64,000 bases of DNA from Clostridiales bacterium. GTDB lineage: Bacteria > Bacillota > Clostridia > Christensenellales > CAG-138. The notes below the pieces were generated by a model that was not told where the DNA came from, ran no database searches, and saw only the letters and a list, made by a program, of their open reading frames with translations. The position numbers and the translations under genes were made by a program. Shown here one piece after another: positions 46,541 through 55,332 of this stretch (the first letter of the stretch is position 1; every line of letters begins with the position of its first letter). The stretch covers positions 1 through 64,000 of the forward strand of contig SFNQ01000009.1 in the NCBI GenBank assembly GCA_004554165.1. Reading direction: 5' to 3'.

Positions 46541-48277
46541 CTATTCCGTCAGCGTCGCGTGGTACAGCTGCGCGTAAACGCCGGCCCGCTCCAGCAGGGC
46601 CTCATGCGTTCCGCGCTCGCGGATGCCCTGCTCGTCGATGACAACGATCTCGTCTGCATGCTTGACGGTGGACAGCCGGTGCGCGATGACCAGCGTTGTA
46701 CGGCCCCGGGAAAGCTCGTCAAAGGAATGCTGAATATCCGTCTCCGTCACCGTATCCAGCGCGCTCGTCGCCTCATCGAGAATGAGGATGGGCGGGTTTT
46801 TGAGGAACAGCCGCGCGATGGAAATGCGCTGCTTCTGCCCGCCGGAGAGCAGGATGCCCCGCTCACCCACGGCGGTTTCATAGCCCTCGGGGAACTTCAT
46901 GATTTCCTCATGAATTCGCGCGCGCATGGCGGCCTCCACAACCTCCTCGTCGCTGGCGTCGATGCGGCCGTAGCGGATGTTCTCCATAACGGTTCCCGCA
47001 AACAGGAACACATCCTGCTGCACGATGCCCACGTTGCGGCGGAGCGAATTCAGCGACACGCTGCGGATGTCCCGCCCGTCGATGGAGACGCTGCCGGACT
47101 GAATCTCGTAGAATCGCGGAATCAGGTGACAGAGCGTGGTCTTGCCGCCGCCGGAGGGGCCCACCAGCGCCAGCGTCTCGCCGGGCCGCACGGTCAGATT
47201 GATGTGGGAAAGCACGTTCCTGCCGCCGTCATAGGCAAAGCTCACATCATCGAAACGGATCTCGCCGCGCACATGCTCAAGCGGCTTTGCATCCGCCGCG
47301 TCCCGGATGTCCGGCTCGATGTCCATGATTTCGCAAAAGCGGGAAAAGCCCGCCATACCCAGCAGATACATCTCCGCAAAGCTGGCAAGCCGCTTTACCG
47401 GCGTCACGAAGGAGGATACGTACAGCGTGAAGGTGATGAGCAGCACCGGATCCAGCGAGCTGGAATAGATGAGATAGCCGCCCACGCCCAGCACCACGAT
47501 GTTGAACAGGCCGATGAAGAACTCCGTACCGCTGTTGAACCAGGCCATGCTGCGGTAAAAGGCGTCCTTGGCGTGCATGAAGCGCCGGTTGCCCTGCTCA
47601 AACTTTTCCAGCTCGTGGGCCTCGTTGGTAAAGGCCTTGGCCACCCGCGCGCCGGAAATGCTGGACTCGATGCCCGCATTGATCTCCGCCACCCGCTCCT
47701 TCACCTTCAGCGAAGTCCTGCGCATGCGCACGCGCATCCCCATCACATAGGTCAGCATCACGGGCAGCACACAGAGGAGCGCCAGCGCCAGCCGCCACTC
47801 GATGGTAAACATGATAAGAAAGGAGCCGAGAATGGTCAGCAGGGAGATGATGACGTCCTCCGGCCCGTGGTGCGCAAGCTCCGTGATGTCGAACAGGTCG
47901 TTCGTCGCCCGGGACAGGAGCTTGCCGGTGCGAATCTTATCAAAAAAGCTGAATTGCAGCTTTTGAATGTGGGAGAAGATGTCGCGCCGGATGTCCGCCT
48001 CCATGCGCACCCCCAGCTGATGCCCCCAGTAATTGATGACGTAAAGCATGGCCGAACGCAGCACATATCCAAAAAATGCCAGCACGATCAGCCAGACAAA
48101 GCGCGTCACCAGCGCGGGCGCCAGAACCATCTCGGGCAGGAGCGTCCGCAGGATGTACTGCGTCAGCAGAGGAAAGGCAAGGTCGATTGCCGCGACCACC
48201 AGCGCGCAGGCCATGTCCAGCAGGAACAGCCGCAAATGCGGTTTATAATAGGCTAGAAAGCGCTTTAACTGTTTCAT
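46541..48277 (-). CDS. ABC exporter (fused membrane and ATPase domains)
   Basis: A 578-residue half-transporter. Six helices occupy residues 1-310; the ATPase domain has Walker A GPSGGGKTT, signature LSGGQKQR, Walker B ILILDEATSALD and the switch His in IAHRLSTV. It resembles lipid or drug exporters of the MsbA/MdlB type. It is followed by the glycosyltransferase-like gene after 13 bases, so it may move a glycosylated lipid. The ribosome site at the ATG 48277 is weak. Confidence 0.93.
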   Translation of the reverse strand: MKQLKRFLAYYKPHLRLFLLDMACALVVAAIDLAFPLLTQYILRTLLPEMVLAPALVTRFVWLIVLAFFGYVLRSAMLYVINYWGHQLGVRMEADIRRDIFSHIQKLQFSFFDKIRTGKLLSRATNDLFDITELAHHGPEDVIISLLTILGSFLIMFTIEWRLALALLCVLPVMLTYVMGMRVRMRRTSLKVKERVAEINAGIESSISGARVAKAFTNEAHELEKFEQGNRRFMHAKDAFYRSMAWFNSGTEFFIGLFNIVVLGVGGYLIYSSSLDPVLLITFTLYVSSFVTPVKRLASFAEMYLLGMAGFSRFCEIMDIEPDIRDAADAKPLEHVRGEIRFDDVSFAYDGGRNVLSHINLTVRPGETLALVGPSGGGKTTLCHLIPRFYEIQSGSVSIDGRDIRSVSLNSLRRNVGIVQQDVFLFAGTVMENIRYGRIDASDEEVVEAAMRARIHEEIMKFPEGYETAVGERGILLSGGQKQRISIARLFLKNPPILILDEATSALDTVTETDIQHSFDELSRGRTTLVIAHRLSTVKHADEIVVIDEQGIRERGTHEALLERAGVYAQLYHATLTE

Positions 48278-48304
48278 GCAAAGTATCGTACCAATTCTGC
48301 GAAA

Positions 48305-48335
48305 AAATGGCAAGCCCCCTGTTCCGGCAGGGGGC
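48305..48335 (-). terminator. Terminator of the ribbon-helix-helix gene
   Basis: GCCCCCT/AGGGGGC with an eight-base loop is followed by TTGCCATTTTTT on the minus strand. It isolates the small regulator from the exporter gene. Confidence 0.65.
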
Positions 48336-48521
48336 GCTTTGCCGGGGGCCGGAGCTTCGGTCGGCCGGCGGCGGGGCCTCAAAGGAAGGTCGCCGCCCGC
48401 CCCGGCCTTTGGGGAGCCCGACGGACGGTTCTCCCCCTCCCTGCGGGATCTCCCGTCCGGCTGCGGGCAGGCGGCGGCTTGCGGGCCCCGCAGCGTCCTC
48501 CGCGGGGGCGTCGGCCGTCCG

Positions 48522-48715
48522 CTATTCCACCCGGATGTTTTCCACGCCGTATTCCAGGATGAGAATCATCCGCTCGTTGCGCGAGCGATTGGTCTCAACG
48601 GCGAGCTTGTTCAGCTTTTGCAGCAATTCCTCCGAAATGCGCAGCGGATGAGGCGCTTGCCGTCGTCCCCGCGGCGCTTGATGGTAAGAGGCTTTGCCTC
48701 CCTGATGTCGTCCAT
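48522..48715 (-). pseudogene. Ribbon-helix-helix DNA-binding protein with a frame break
   Basis: From the ATG at 48715 the first frame reads MDDIREAKPLTIKRRGDDGK. The second frame, ending at 48522, reads PLRISEELLQKLNKLAVETN, then RSRNERMILILEYGVENIRVE. Together they match small Arc/MetJ-like regulators (KRRGDDG, then RSRNE). One base is missing near 48650, so as written the protein is broken. A GTG at 48725 in the second frame would give a 67-residue variant with a scrambled start. It diverges from the surface-protein gene across a run of palindromes. Confidence 0.6.
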
Positions 48716-48751
48716 TGTGTCCCACTCCGTTTCTCTACGGAATAATTGTAG

Positions 48752-48810
48752 CTTGCCAAATCCGGGCAAGACATATAATATTAAACTGTCTTGACAGCAA
48801 TACATATTGC
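48752..48810. promoter_or_regulatory. Divergent promoter region with three palindromes
   Basis: CTTGCC-N7-GGCAAG lies at 48752-48770, CTGTCTTGACAG at 48786-48797 and GCAATACATATTGC at 48797-48810. A TTGACA (48791-48796) for the surface-protein gene lies inside the second palindrome, and the third fills the spacer. TTGCTG and TATATG give a possible minus-strand promoter for the ribbon-helix-helix gene. Confidence 0.55.
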
Positions 48811-48847
48811 TATCTAAACAGACTTCATTTTTAGGGAGGCTTTGTCT

Positions 48848-49693
48848 GTGAAAAGAAGGTTCCTGTCTCTGTTGCTCGTGCTCGCCCTGGGGCTGACCCT
48901 GCTGCCCGCCCCCGCGCTGGCGTTTACCCAGCTCCAGGCCCTCCTTATTGTCCAGGACGGATTCCCTGTTATGAATGTCGTCGCAGCACCCGGCGCCAGG
49001 AGGACGCTGAAGGCCTACGTCTTCGACTCGGACGCTCGCAACTTATCCGCCGCCACGGGCAGGACCTTTCAGTGGCAGAGCACCCAGGATTTTAACGAAG
49101 TTGCGTTTCAACCCATCAACTGGCAGGATATGCCCGGCGCGACCAGGCAATCCCAAGCCGTTACAGCGCCGGCAGCGGGAACCATAACGTTTTATCGGGT
49201 TATCATCGACGGCGAGAACAGCGCCTGGTGCGCCCTGGCAGGCAGCAGCAGCAACACCCAGGTCACGGGCGCAACCGACCCCATAGACCAGATCGTGGAG
49301 GAGGGAGAGACCGCAACCTTCAACGCAGCCTTCAACGCAACGCCCAATGCCGACAAGCTGTTGGTTACCTGGTACGTTTCCCGGGACGGCGGTATCTCTT
49401 ACGATGAGGTTGGGCAGGGCGAGAGCTATACCACCGCCCCCGTTACCCTGAGCAACAACGGATATCGATATTTTTATGAGATTACGGAGAAGTTCCGCGG
49501 TTTTTCCATGTACCATTACCTTTCTGCCGCCGACGCCCGCCTCACCGTGGTCCTACCGGGGCAGGAGCAGCCCGCAGGCCCCATTCCTCCCACGGGCGAT
49601 TCCGCAACGCCGTATCTTCTGGGCGGGCTTGCAGCCCTGCTGCTGCTGGGTCTTGGGATCAGTCTGACGGTCCGCCGCCGGCAGAACGGCTGA
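48848..49693 (+). CDS. Cell-wall-anchored surface protein (sortase substrate)
   Basis: A 281-residue exported protein. Residues 1-27 form a signal peptide ending LPAPALA. The middle, about 30-235, looks like two Ig-like or beta-sandwich segments. The end has IPPTG at 246-250, a hydrophobic helix (LLGGLAALLLLGLGISLTV) and the basic tail RRRQNG: a complete sorting signal. The GTG at 48848 is chosen because AGGGAGG lies eight bases upstream. The class B sortase gene follows after 22 bases and is the probable anchoring enzyme. Its binding partner is unknown. Confidence 0.82.
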   Translation: MKRRFLSLLLVLALGLTLLPAPALAFTQLQALLIVQDGFPVMNVVAAPGARRTLKAYVFDSDARNLSAATGRTFQWQSTQDFNEVAFQPINWQDMPGATRQSQAVTAPAAGTITFYRVIIDGENSAWCALAGSSSNTQVTGATDPIDQIVEEGETATFNAAFNATPNADKLLVTWYVSRDGGISYDEVGQGESYTTAPVTLSNNGYRYFYEITEKFRGFSMYHYLSAADARLTVVLPGQEQPAGPIPPTGDSATPYLLGGLAALLLLGLGISLTVRRRQNG

Positions 49694-49715
49694 TCCGCCC
49701 TGTTCCCCCGCGCGC

Positions 49716-50675
49716 ATGTCAACCAACGCATACCGCCATAAGCGCCCCCACCGCAGAAAAAGGGGGGCGCCGCTGGTCAGCCTGCTGCTGCTGGCGGCGC
49801 TGCTGCCCGTACTCTTTCTGCTGCTGCGTTCGCTGAACGTCTACCGCAAAAACCGCCAGTTCTACGAGGCGCTGAACGAAAGCGTTCTCCTCTCTGAAGC
49901 GACGCCGGCCGCAGCGCAGACCCAGCCCCCTGCATCCACGCCTGCGCTGATCACGGGCTCCGTCCCCTGGCAGGACGAGCCGCCCGCGGGCAGCGACGGC
50001 CTTTCCGTCTCTAACCGTCCCACCCTAAGGGGCGTGGGCCTCCCCTTCCGCGGGAAGTCCGCGCTTCCCGGCGCCGGGGAGGCCGCGCTGGCGCAGGCCG
50101 GCTTCACCGTGGACTGGAGGTCGCTCAAAAAGCACAACCGCCATGTGAAGGCCTGGCTGTACTGTGCGGATACCAACATCAGCTATCCGGTTGTGCAATA
50201 CAAGGACAACGAGTATTACCTCACCCACAACTTCGATTCCAACGAGGACGATTCCGGCACGCTGTTTTTCGACTGCCGGAACGCCCTCTCCAACGGGGCC
50301 GAAAACTGGATTATCTACGGCCATCGTCGCAACGACCGCAGCATGTTCGGCTCGCTTGTGAAATTCGCCGAGCGCAGCTACTACAAAGAGCATGCGAACA
50401 TGTATCTGATTCTGGAAAATCGCGCCTATCGGGTGGAGCTGTTCTCCTGCCGCACCATACACGCCGAGGAGAAGTATTTCGCCGTCCTGTTCGACGGGCA
50501 GGCGGATTATGAAAGCTATCTGAACAAGGCGCTCTCTCAATCCTACTGGCAGCCGCTCAACCCGCCGGATACAGCCGGCCCCATCCTGACGCTGGCCACC
50601 TGCTCCACCTACGCTGGCGACAATGAACCTCGCCTGCTGCTGCACGGCCGGCTCATCCTCATCGGCGAGGACTGA
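49716..50675 (+). CDS. Class B sortase paired with the upstream substrate
   Basis: A 319-residue transpeptidase with a basic N-terminus, a membrane anchor at 20-40 and a proline-rich linker. The catalytic residues are His203 (YGHRRND), Cys296 (TLATC) and Arg306 (RLLLHGRL). It is a close paralogue of the sortase at 2083-2967. Lying directly after a gene with an IPPTG signal, it is very likely dedicated to that protein. The ATG at 49716 has no clear ribosome site, so translation may depend on the upstream gene. A plus-strand terminator follows. Confidence 0.92.
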   Translation: MSTNAYRHKRPHRRKRGAPLVSLLLLAALLPVLFLLLRSLNVYRKNRQFYEALNESVLLSEATPAAAQTQPPASTPALITGSVPWQDEPPAGSDGLSVSNRPTLRGVGLPFRGKSALPGAGEAALAQAGFTVDWRSLKKHNRHVKAWLYCADTNISYPVVQYKDNEYYLTHNFDSNEDDSGTLFFDCRNALSNGAENWIIYGHRRNDRSMFGSLVKFAERSYYKEHANMYLILENRAYRVELFSCRTIHAEEKYFAVLFDGQADYESYLNKALSQSYWQPLNPPDTAGPILTLATCSTYAGDNEPRLLLHGRLILIGED

Positions 50676-50752
50676 CCGCAACGCGCAAAAAAGCCGGGTG
50701 GCTTCAGGGCTGCTCTGCCAATGTCCCCGCGGCGCGGTCTGTTTGCGTATCC

Positions 50753-50782
50753 AAAAAAAATGCGCCGGGGAAAGCCCCGGCG
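50753..50782 (-). terminator. Terminator downstream of the thioesterase gene
   Basis: A perfect CGCCGGGG/CCCCGGCG stem is followed on the minus strand by a run of eight T. It lies about 110 bases beyond the thioesterase stop. Confidence 0.65.
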
Positions 50783-50792
50783 GTGTGTCAGC

Positions 50793-50824
50793 GGGAAGCA
50801 TTTGCCCATGCTTCCCTTTTCTTT
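50793..50824 (+). terminator. Terminator of the surface protein-sortase operon
   Basis: GGGAAGCAT/ATGCTTCCC with a six-base loop is followed by TTTTCTTT. Confidence 0.8.
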
Positions 50825-50893
50825 GTGTTACGGATGGATGAAATAATCCGCCAGATGCGCGCCGCGGTCTGCGCGGCGCAGGGCTTCCGCCCC

Positions 50894-51628
50894 TTATTGA
50901 AAGGTAAGCGCGCATTCAAAGCAGAGCGCATCCTCCACATAGCCCGCCACAAAGCTCGTCCCCTGCGCTTCGGCGGAGAACAGCGCGATTCGGTCGCCAA
51001 GCCGCGCCTCCTGCACAAAGTTGATGGAAAAATCCCGGAGCTCCCCTTCAAACAGGGCCGCCGGCAGCACATCGCAGGCCATATCCGCATAGACGGCGTT
51101 GTTCACATGACCGTTGCCGTCCAGATCGGAGTATACAACGGGCCGCTCCCCCGCGGGCGCCATGCCCTCCGGCAGGCGCAGGCGCTCCGGGTCGCCGCAG
51201 TCCAGCGGCAGATCCGTATGCGTTTCAAGCGGATGGGGAAAGCTCTTCGGCCGCACAATACGGCGCGTCTGCGGGTTGCAGAGAATCCATGCCGACCGGC
51301 CGGAAACAATGCGCTCCCCCGAGGCGTCGTCGATCGTATAATCGCGCATGCAGAAGGGGCCGGAAACGCAGCGCTCATAGGTGCCCAGCCGCACCCGCTC
51401 CTCTGCACGGATATTCCGCCGCAGATGGAAACGGGCCCGGGAGACGAGGAACATAAAGCCCTCCGCCCAAAGCCTGTCGTGGGGCAATCCTCTGAGACGG
51501 TAATCCTCCCCGGCAAGATCCGCGCCAATGCGCAGAAGCGTTGAAGGCTTACACCGCCCCGTAAAATCACAGAGCGAAAAATTCAATTCCGCTTCCCTCT
51601 CGCAAACTCCGTCGCCGCTGCGCCGCAT
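50894..51628 (-). CDS. Acyl-ACP thioesterase
   Basis: A 244-residue enzyme with two hot-dog domains, which releases fatty acids from acyl carrier protein. DGNGHVNNAVYADMACD (about residues 168-184) is the FatA/FatB-type active-site motif, with Asn and His. WILCNPQTRRIVRPKSFP is also typical. The ATG at 51628 has GGGAGG upstream; a TTG nearer the conserved FSLCDFTGR is the alternative. It could set membrane fatty acid composition or allow use of free fatty acids. Confidence 0.88.
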   Translation of the reverse strand: MRRSGDGVCEREAELNFSLCDFTGRCKPSTLLRIGADLAGEDYRLRGLPHDRLWAEGFMFLVSRARFHLRRNIRAEERVRLGTYERCVSGPFCMRDYTIDDASGERIVSGRSAWILCNPQTRRIVRPKSFPHPLETHTDLPLDCGDPERLRLPEGMAPAGERPVVYSDLDGNGHVNNAVYADMACDVLPAALFEGELRDFSINFVQEARLGDRIALFSAEAQGTSFVAGYVEDALCFECALTFQ

Positions 51629-51735
51629 GCCGAAACGGCCTCCCCTCTCCGGCCCGCCCGGATGGCGCCGGACCGATTGTTTTCCTGATTAGTATAGCAG
51701 CTTTGGCGGCAAGCTGCAAACCACGCCCCCGCGGT

Positions 51736-52266
51736 TCAACCCTCCACGCCGTAGCCGCCGGTCACCGGGTCGCGGAACAGCCCCAGCCGCGGCGGGCGAA
51801 AGGTAAACAGAAACTGGCAGAAGACCAGCAGCAGCAGACCAAGATACCCGCCGAGAACCGCTGTTGTTCCCGCAAGCGCGCCCCGGGCAAGGAGCACAAA
51901 GCCCAGAAGGTACGCCTCGCACACGCCGATGAGAAACAGAAGAATGTCCGCCAGAAGGAAATGTCGCCCCAGAATCCCCGAATAGATATAGTACAGCGCA
52001 ACGACCGTGGCCATGCCATAGAATACGGAGCAGACCCGCACCGGCACAAATCCCGGCATGGACCGGCCATAACAGAAGAATTCCGCGACGGCGAACAGCA
52101 GCATGGGCGTGGCCAGGAGCTTGAGGTGCTCCCACACGCTCTCGTTGACTGCGCAAAAGGGCGCCATGGCCGGGCTCCTGTCCGCCCAGCCATAGCAGAA
52201 GTGCAGCAGCGTCCCCGCAGCGGCGGTGAACGCGGCGCCGCACAGCTGCCACGCAAGCAGGCCCAT
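51736..52266 (-). CDS. DUF6512-type membrane protein
   Basis: A 176-residue protein with five hydrophobic helices. The polar VNESVWEHLKLLATPML after the first helix is the conserved motif of this uncharacterised family. It lies upstream of the thioesterase gene on the same strand with a 107-base gap. No function can be given. Confidence 0.7.
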   Translation of the reverse strand: MGLLAWQLCGAAFTAAAGTLLHFCYGWADRSPAMAPFCAVNESVWEHLKLLATPMLLFAVAEFFCYGRSMPGFVPVRVCSVFYGMATVVALYYIYSGILGRHFLLADILLFLIGVCEAYLLGFVLLARGALAGTTAVLGGYLGLLLLVFCQFLFTFRPPRLGLFRDPVTGGYGVEG

Positions 52267-52341
52267 GCTTTCCCCAGCTCCCCTCCGGTTTTTGCTTCAA
52301 TGTATGTCCGCGAAAAATGAAAAATGTATGCCCTGTGCGCT

Positions 52342-52370
52342 TTGCAACAATAAATAAAGTGTGCTATACT
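52342..52370 (+). promoter_or_regulatory. Promoter of the FAD-protein operon
   Basis: TTGCAA (52342-52347) and TATACT (52365-52370) are 17 bases apart, about 50 bases before the ATG. Confidence 0.7.
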
Positions 52371-52423
52371 GTTGACTTGATTTTTCGCGCGTACCGCTGC
52401 GCGCGGCTTGGAGGGTATGTTAT

Positions 52424-53812
52424 ATGAAATGCGACGTGGTCATCATCGGCTCCGGCCCTGCGGGCATCTTCACTGCGCTTGAAATGGTCAAGCGCGGCAG
52501 CAGCAAGAAGATCATCATTGTGGAAAAGGGCCAGCCCGTGGAAAAGCGGCACTGTCCCAAGGATAAAACCCGGCGCTGCGTCAGCTGCAAGCCCTACTGC
52601 CATATCACCACGGGCTTTTCCGGCGCGGGCGCGTTTTCCGACGGCAAGCTCTCGCTGAACTATGAGATCGGCGGCGACCTGCCCACGCTCATCGGCGCCT
52701 CGCTGGCCCAGGAGACCATCGACTATGTGGATTCCATCTATCTGGACTTCGGCGCGGACACCAAAGTGGAAGGCGTCAGCAACACCGCCGCCATCAAGGA
52801 AATTCGCAAGCGCGCCATTCAGGCGGGCCTGAAGCTGGTGGACTGTCCCATCCGCCATCTGGGCACGGAGCGCGCGCAGGATCTCTACCTTGCCATCGAG
52901 CACTTTCTGCTGGACCACGGCGTGGAGCTGCTGTTCGGCTACGAATGCTCGGACCTGATCCTGCAATCCGGCCGCTGCCTCGGCGTCCGGATCGCAAAGG
53001 ACGGCGACGGGCAGGAGATTCTGGCGGACGAAACGGTGGTGGCCACGGGCCGCAGAGGCGCGGAGTGGCTGGACCGGCTCTGCGAGGAGCACAGCATCGA
53101 CCACATTCCCGGCACGGTGGACATTGGCGTGCGGGTGGAGGTGCGCAACGAGGTCATGGAGCAGGTCAACGAGGTGCTCTATGAATCCAAGCTCATCGGC
53201 TATCCGCTGCCCTTCAAGAACAAGGTGCGCACCTTCTGCCAGAACCCCGGCGGCTTTGTCAGCCAGGAGAACTACGACAACGACCTGGCCGTGGTCAACG
53301 GACATTCGTACAAGGATCTCAAGAGCGACAATACCAATCTGGCCATCCTCTGCTCGCACAATTTCAGCGTCCCCTTCAACCAGCCCATTGCCTATGCGCA
53401 GAAGGTGGGCGAGCTGACCAATATGCTGGGCGCCGGCCACATCCTCGTGCAGCGCTACGGCGACATTCTCTCCGGCAAGCGCACCTGGGAGAAGGAGCTG
53501 TCCCAGTCCAACGTGCGGCCCACGCTGCCGGACGCGGTGGCAGGGGATATCACCGCCGCCATGCCCTACCGCGCCATGGTGAACATCATCAACTTCATTC
53601 AGGCGGTGGATCACGTCGTTCCCGGCTTCGCCTCAACGGAAACGCTGCTGTACTCGCCGGAGCTGAAGTTCTACAGCAACCGGATCAAGATGGACGAGAA
53701 CTTTAACACCAACATCGCCGGCCTGCACTGCCTCGGCGACTCCTGCGGCTGGACCCGGGGCCTGATGATGGCCTCGGTGATGGGTACGCTGATGGGGCGC
53801 AGGCTGTGCTAG
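52424..53812 (+). CDS. FAD-dependent oxidoreductase (COG2509-like)
   Basis: A 462-residue flavoprotein. The dinucleotide fold IIGSGPAGI is at residues 7-15, and GLHCLGDSCGWTRGLMMASV near the end is the second FAD contact. An N-terminal cysteine group (CPKDKTRRCVSCKPYC) is conserved in this family. The ATG follows GGAGGGTATGTTAT. The reaction is not established. It overlaps the Smr gene by seven bases. Confidence 0.88.
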   Translation: MKCDVVIIGSGPAGIFTALEMVKRGSSKKIIIVEKGQPVEKRHCPKDKTRRCVSCKPYCHITTGFSGAGAFSDGKLSLNYEIGGDLPTLIGASLAQETIDYVDSIYLDFGADTKVEGVSNTAAIKEIRKRAIQAGLKLVDCPIRHLGTERAQDLYLAIEHFLLDHGVELLFGYECSDLILQSGRCLGVRIAKDGDGQEILADETVVATGRRGAEWLDRLCEEHSIDHIPGTVDIGVRVEVRNEVMEQVNEVLYESKLIGYPLPFKNKVRTFCQNPGGFVSQENYDNDLAVVNGHSYKDLKSDNTNLAILCSHNFSVPFNQPIAYAQKVGELTNMLGAGHILVQRYGDILSGKRTWEKELSQSNVRPTLPDAVAGDITAAMPYRAMVNIINFIQAVDHVVPGFASTETLLYSPELKFYSNRIKMDENFNTNIAGLHCLGDSCGWTRGLMMASVMGTLMGRRLC

Positions 53813-54051
53813 GGCCGGGCGTTGTCACGCTGGACCTGCACGGCAAAAACGCCCATCAGGCAAGGGTGGCCATCGACGCCGCCCTGCGGCGCGCCGCAGG
53901 TTCCGCCTACCGGCTGCGGCTTGTCCACGGCCACAGCCACGGAACAGTCCTTCGCGACATGGTGGCGGAGACCTACGGTACGCATCCCGGCGTACTGCGG
54001 CTGTGCCGCATCGACGACAGCACGACGGATCTGGTGCTGCGCGAGCTGTAG
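53806..54051 (+). CDS. Small Smr-domain protein
   Basis: An 81-residue protein that is almost only an Smr domain, the nuclease-like module at the end of MutS2. TLDLHGKNAHQARVAID and the LVHGHSHGTVLRD loop are present, the latter close to the usual HGxG. It starts at a GTG that overlaps the FAD gene. It may be a structure-specific nuclease or RNA-binding protein. Confidence 0.8.
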   Translation: MLGPGVVTLDLHGKNAHQARVAIDAALRRAAGSAYRLRLVHGHSHGTVLRDMVAETYGTHPGVLRLCRIDDSTTDLVLREL

Positions 54052-54100
54052 CAGCCGGTTGGCCGGAAAAGACCAGGGCAGCCTGCGCCGCAGAGAAAGC

Positions 54101-54210
54101 CTTGCTGCGCAAGGACTTTTGCGGATTTGCCGCCCGGGAGCGAATGCGAGAGGCACCCCCCGAGAAAACCAGAAAAAGTGGCGAATCGCCACTATTTTGA
54201 CACTCTGCGG
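54101..54210 (+). repeat. Structured repeat C, copy 2
   Basis: The 29 bases at 54127-54155 are identical to 16123-16151. They are followed by AGTGGCGAATCGCCACT, a near-perfect hairpin that replaces the one in copy 1, and GACACTC. A further stem CCTTGC/GCAAGG at 54101-54115 precedes the core. Confidence 0.75.
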
Positions 54211-54254
54211 GGCTGCCGCCCCCGATCAATCCCGGGATTTTACGACAGACTGAA

Positions 54255-54276
54255 GCGCCGCGGGTGTCCGCGGCGC
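54255..54276. terminator. Hairpin terminator between convergent genes
   Basis: A perfect nine-bp stem GCGCCGCGG/CCGCGGCGC with loop GTGT is followed on the plus strand by TCCTATTCTTT. It lies between the ends of the Smr gene and the SH3 gene. Confidence 0.7.
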
Positions 54277-54308
54277 TCCTATTCTTTCCTCTTATCGTTT
54301 TCCGTCTC

Positions 54309-55148
54309 TCAGGGTACGGGCGTTCCGGAGGGCGGCGTGCTCTGCATCGCGATAAAGTCCGCCTTCATATAGCCGTACTCGCCCGATGCGGCGATTTCCA
54401 CATAGGCCCAGTCGTTGGTCTGAAAGAACACATAAACCTGCGTCCCCTTTGAAAACTGGCCGAGGGCGGTATAATCCGTGCCGGGGCCGTTGCGCAGCAT
54501 AACGGTGGAAGCGCTCACGCGTCCGCCCACCGCGCCCTCGGGAATCTGCGTGGGGATGGGTTCCGGGGTAATTCCGCTGGTTTCCACAAACTTCTGCGAG
54601 ATGAAGCCGTATTTGCCGATGGCAACCACCTGCACGAAGTAGAAATCGCCCTCCACGGCATATACCTTGAGCTTGGTGCCCTTGGCAAAATCCGTACCGA
54701 TGATGTTGTCATTGGTGGAGGGGCCGGCACGCAGGTTCACGCCGCCGGTGGAGAGCTTGCCCTCCCGGTAATTGGCGGCCTCCTCCGGGCTCGGTGTCCG
54801 GCTGACGGCGGCGGGCGTGGGAGAGGGGGTGGCCGGCGTGGTGGGTTCCGGCGTGATATAAATGGTAGGCGTGGGCTGGAAGGTGGGTTCCAGCGTTGTG
54901 GCGGAAGCGCCGGAAACCAGGTTGTCCAGCGCGCTGCCGCCGGTTGCGTCCGGGCTCGGGCTGGTTTGCTGTACGTTGCTCAGGGGGCTGCCGGAACCGG
55001 TGATCTTCCCCTCCGGGGACAGCGAAGCGCCGCCCGCAGCGCGGGAGATCAGATACACACAGCCGAGTACCAACAATATGAAAGCCGACAAGACCAGATA
55101 GCCAAAGGGTGTCAGGCGTATCCGCTTCCTGCTTCTGCTCGCGCTCAT
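54309..55148 (-). CDS. Membrane-anchored protein with two SH3b domains
   Basis: A 279-residue protein. One N-terminal helix (residues 15-36) anchors it. A Pro/Thr/Ser-rich spacer follows (PTPTIYITPEPTTPATPSP). Two bacterial SH3 repeats, about 135-195 and 213-268, each begin with VNLRAGPSTN or VMLRNGPGTD. Such domains usually bind cell wall. The ATG at 55148 has GGAGGAG upstream. No catalytic domain is present, so it may be a wall-sensing or scaffold protein. Confidence 0.85.
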   Translation of the reverse strand: MSASRSRKRIRLTPFGYLVLSAFILLVLGCVYLISRAAGGASLSPEGKITGSGSPLSNVQQTSPSPDATGGSALDNLVSGASATTLEPTFQPTPTIYITPEPTTPATPSPTPAAVSRTPSPEEAANYREGKLSTGGVNLRAGPSTNDNIIGTDFAKGTKLKVYAVEGDFYFVQVVAIGKYGFISQKFVETSGITPEPIPTQIPEGAVGGRVSASTVMLRNGPGTDYTALGQFSKGTQVYVFFQTNDWAYVEIAASGEYGYMKADFIAMQSTPPSGTPVP

Positions 55149-55332
55149 ACTCCTCCTGCAACATGCAACCGGCAACGAAAAATACTTGTGCTCCCATTCA
55201 TGTGGTAACACAATATGTAGTATAAACCAATCCTGTGTAAAAAGAAAGCGCTTTTTGTAAAAATATTAATAATTTATGAATTTACCGTGATTTTCCTGGG
55301 AGATTTCTGGAAACCCGGCGGTATTGTTCCGC

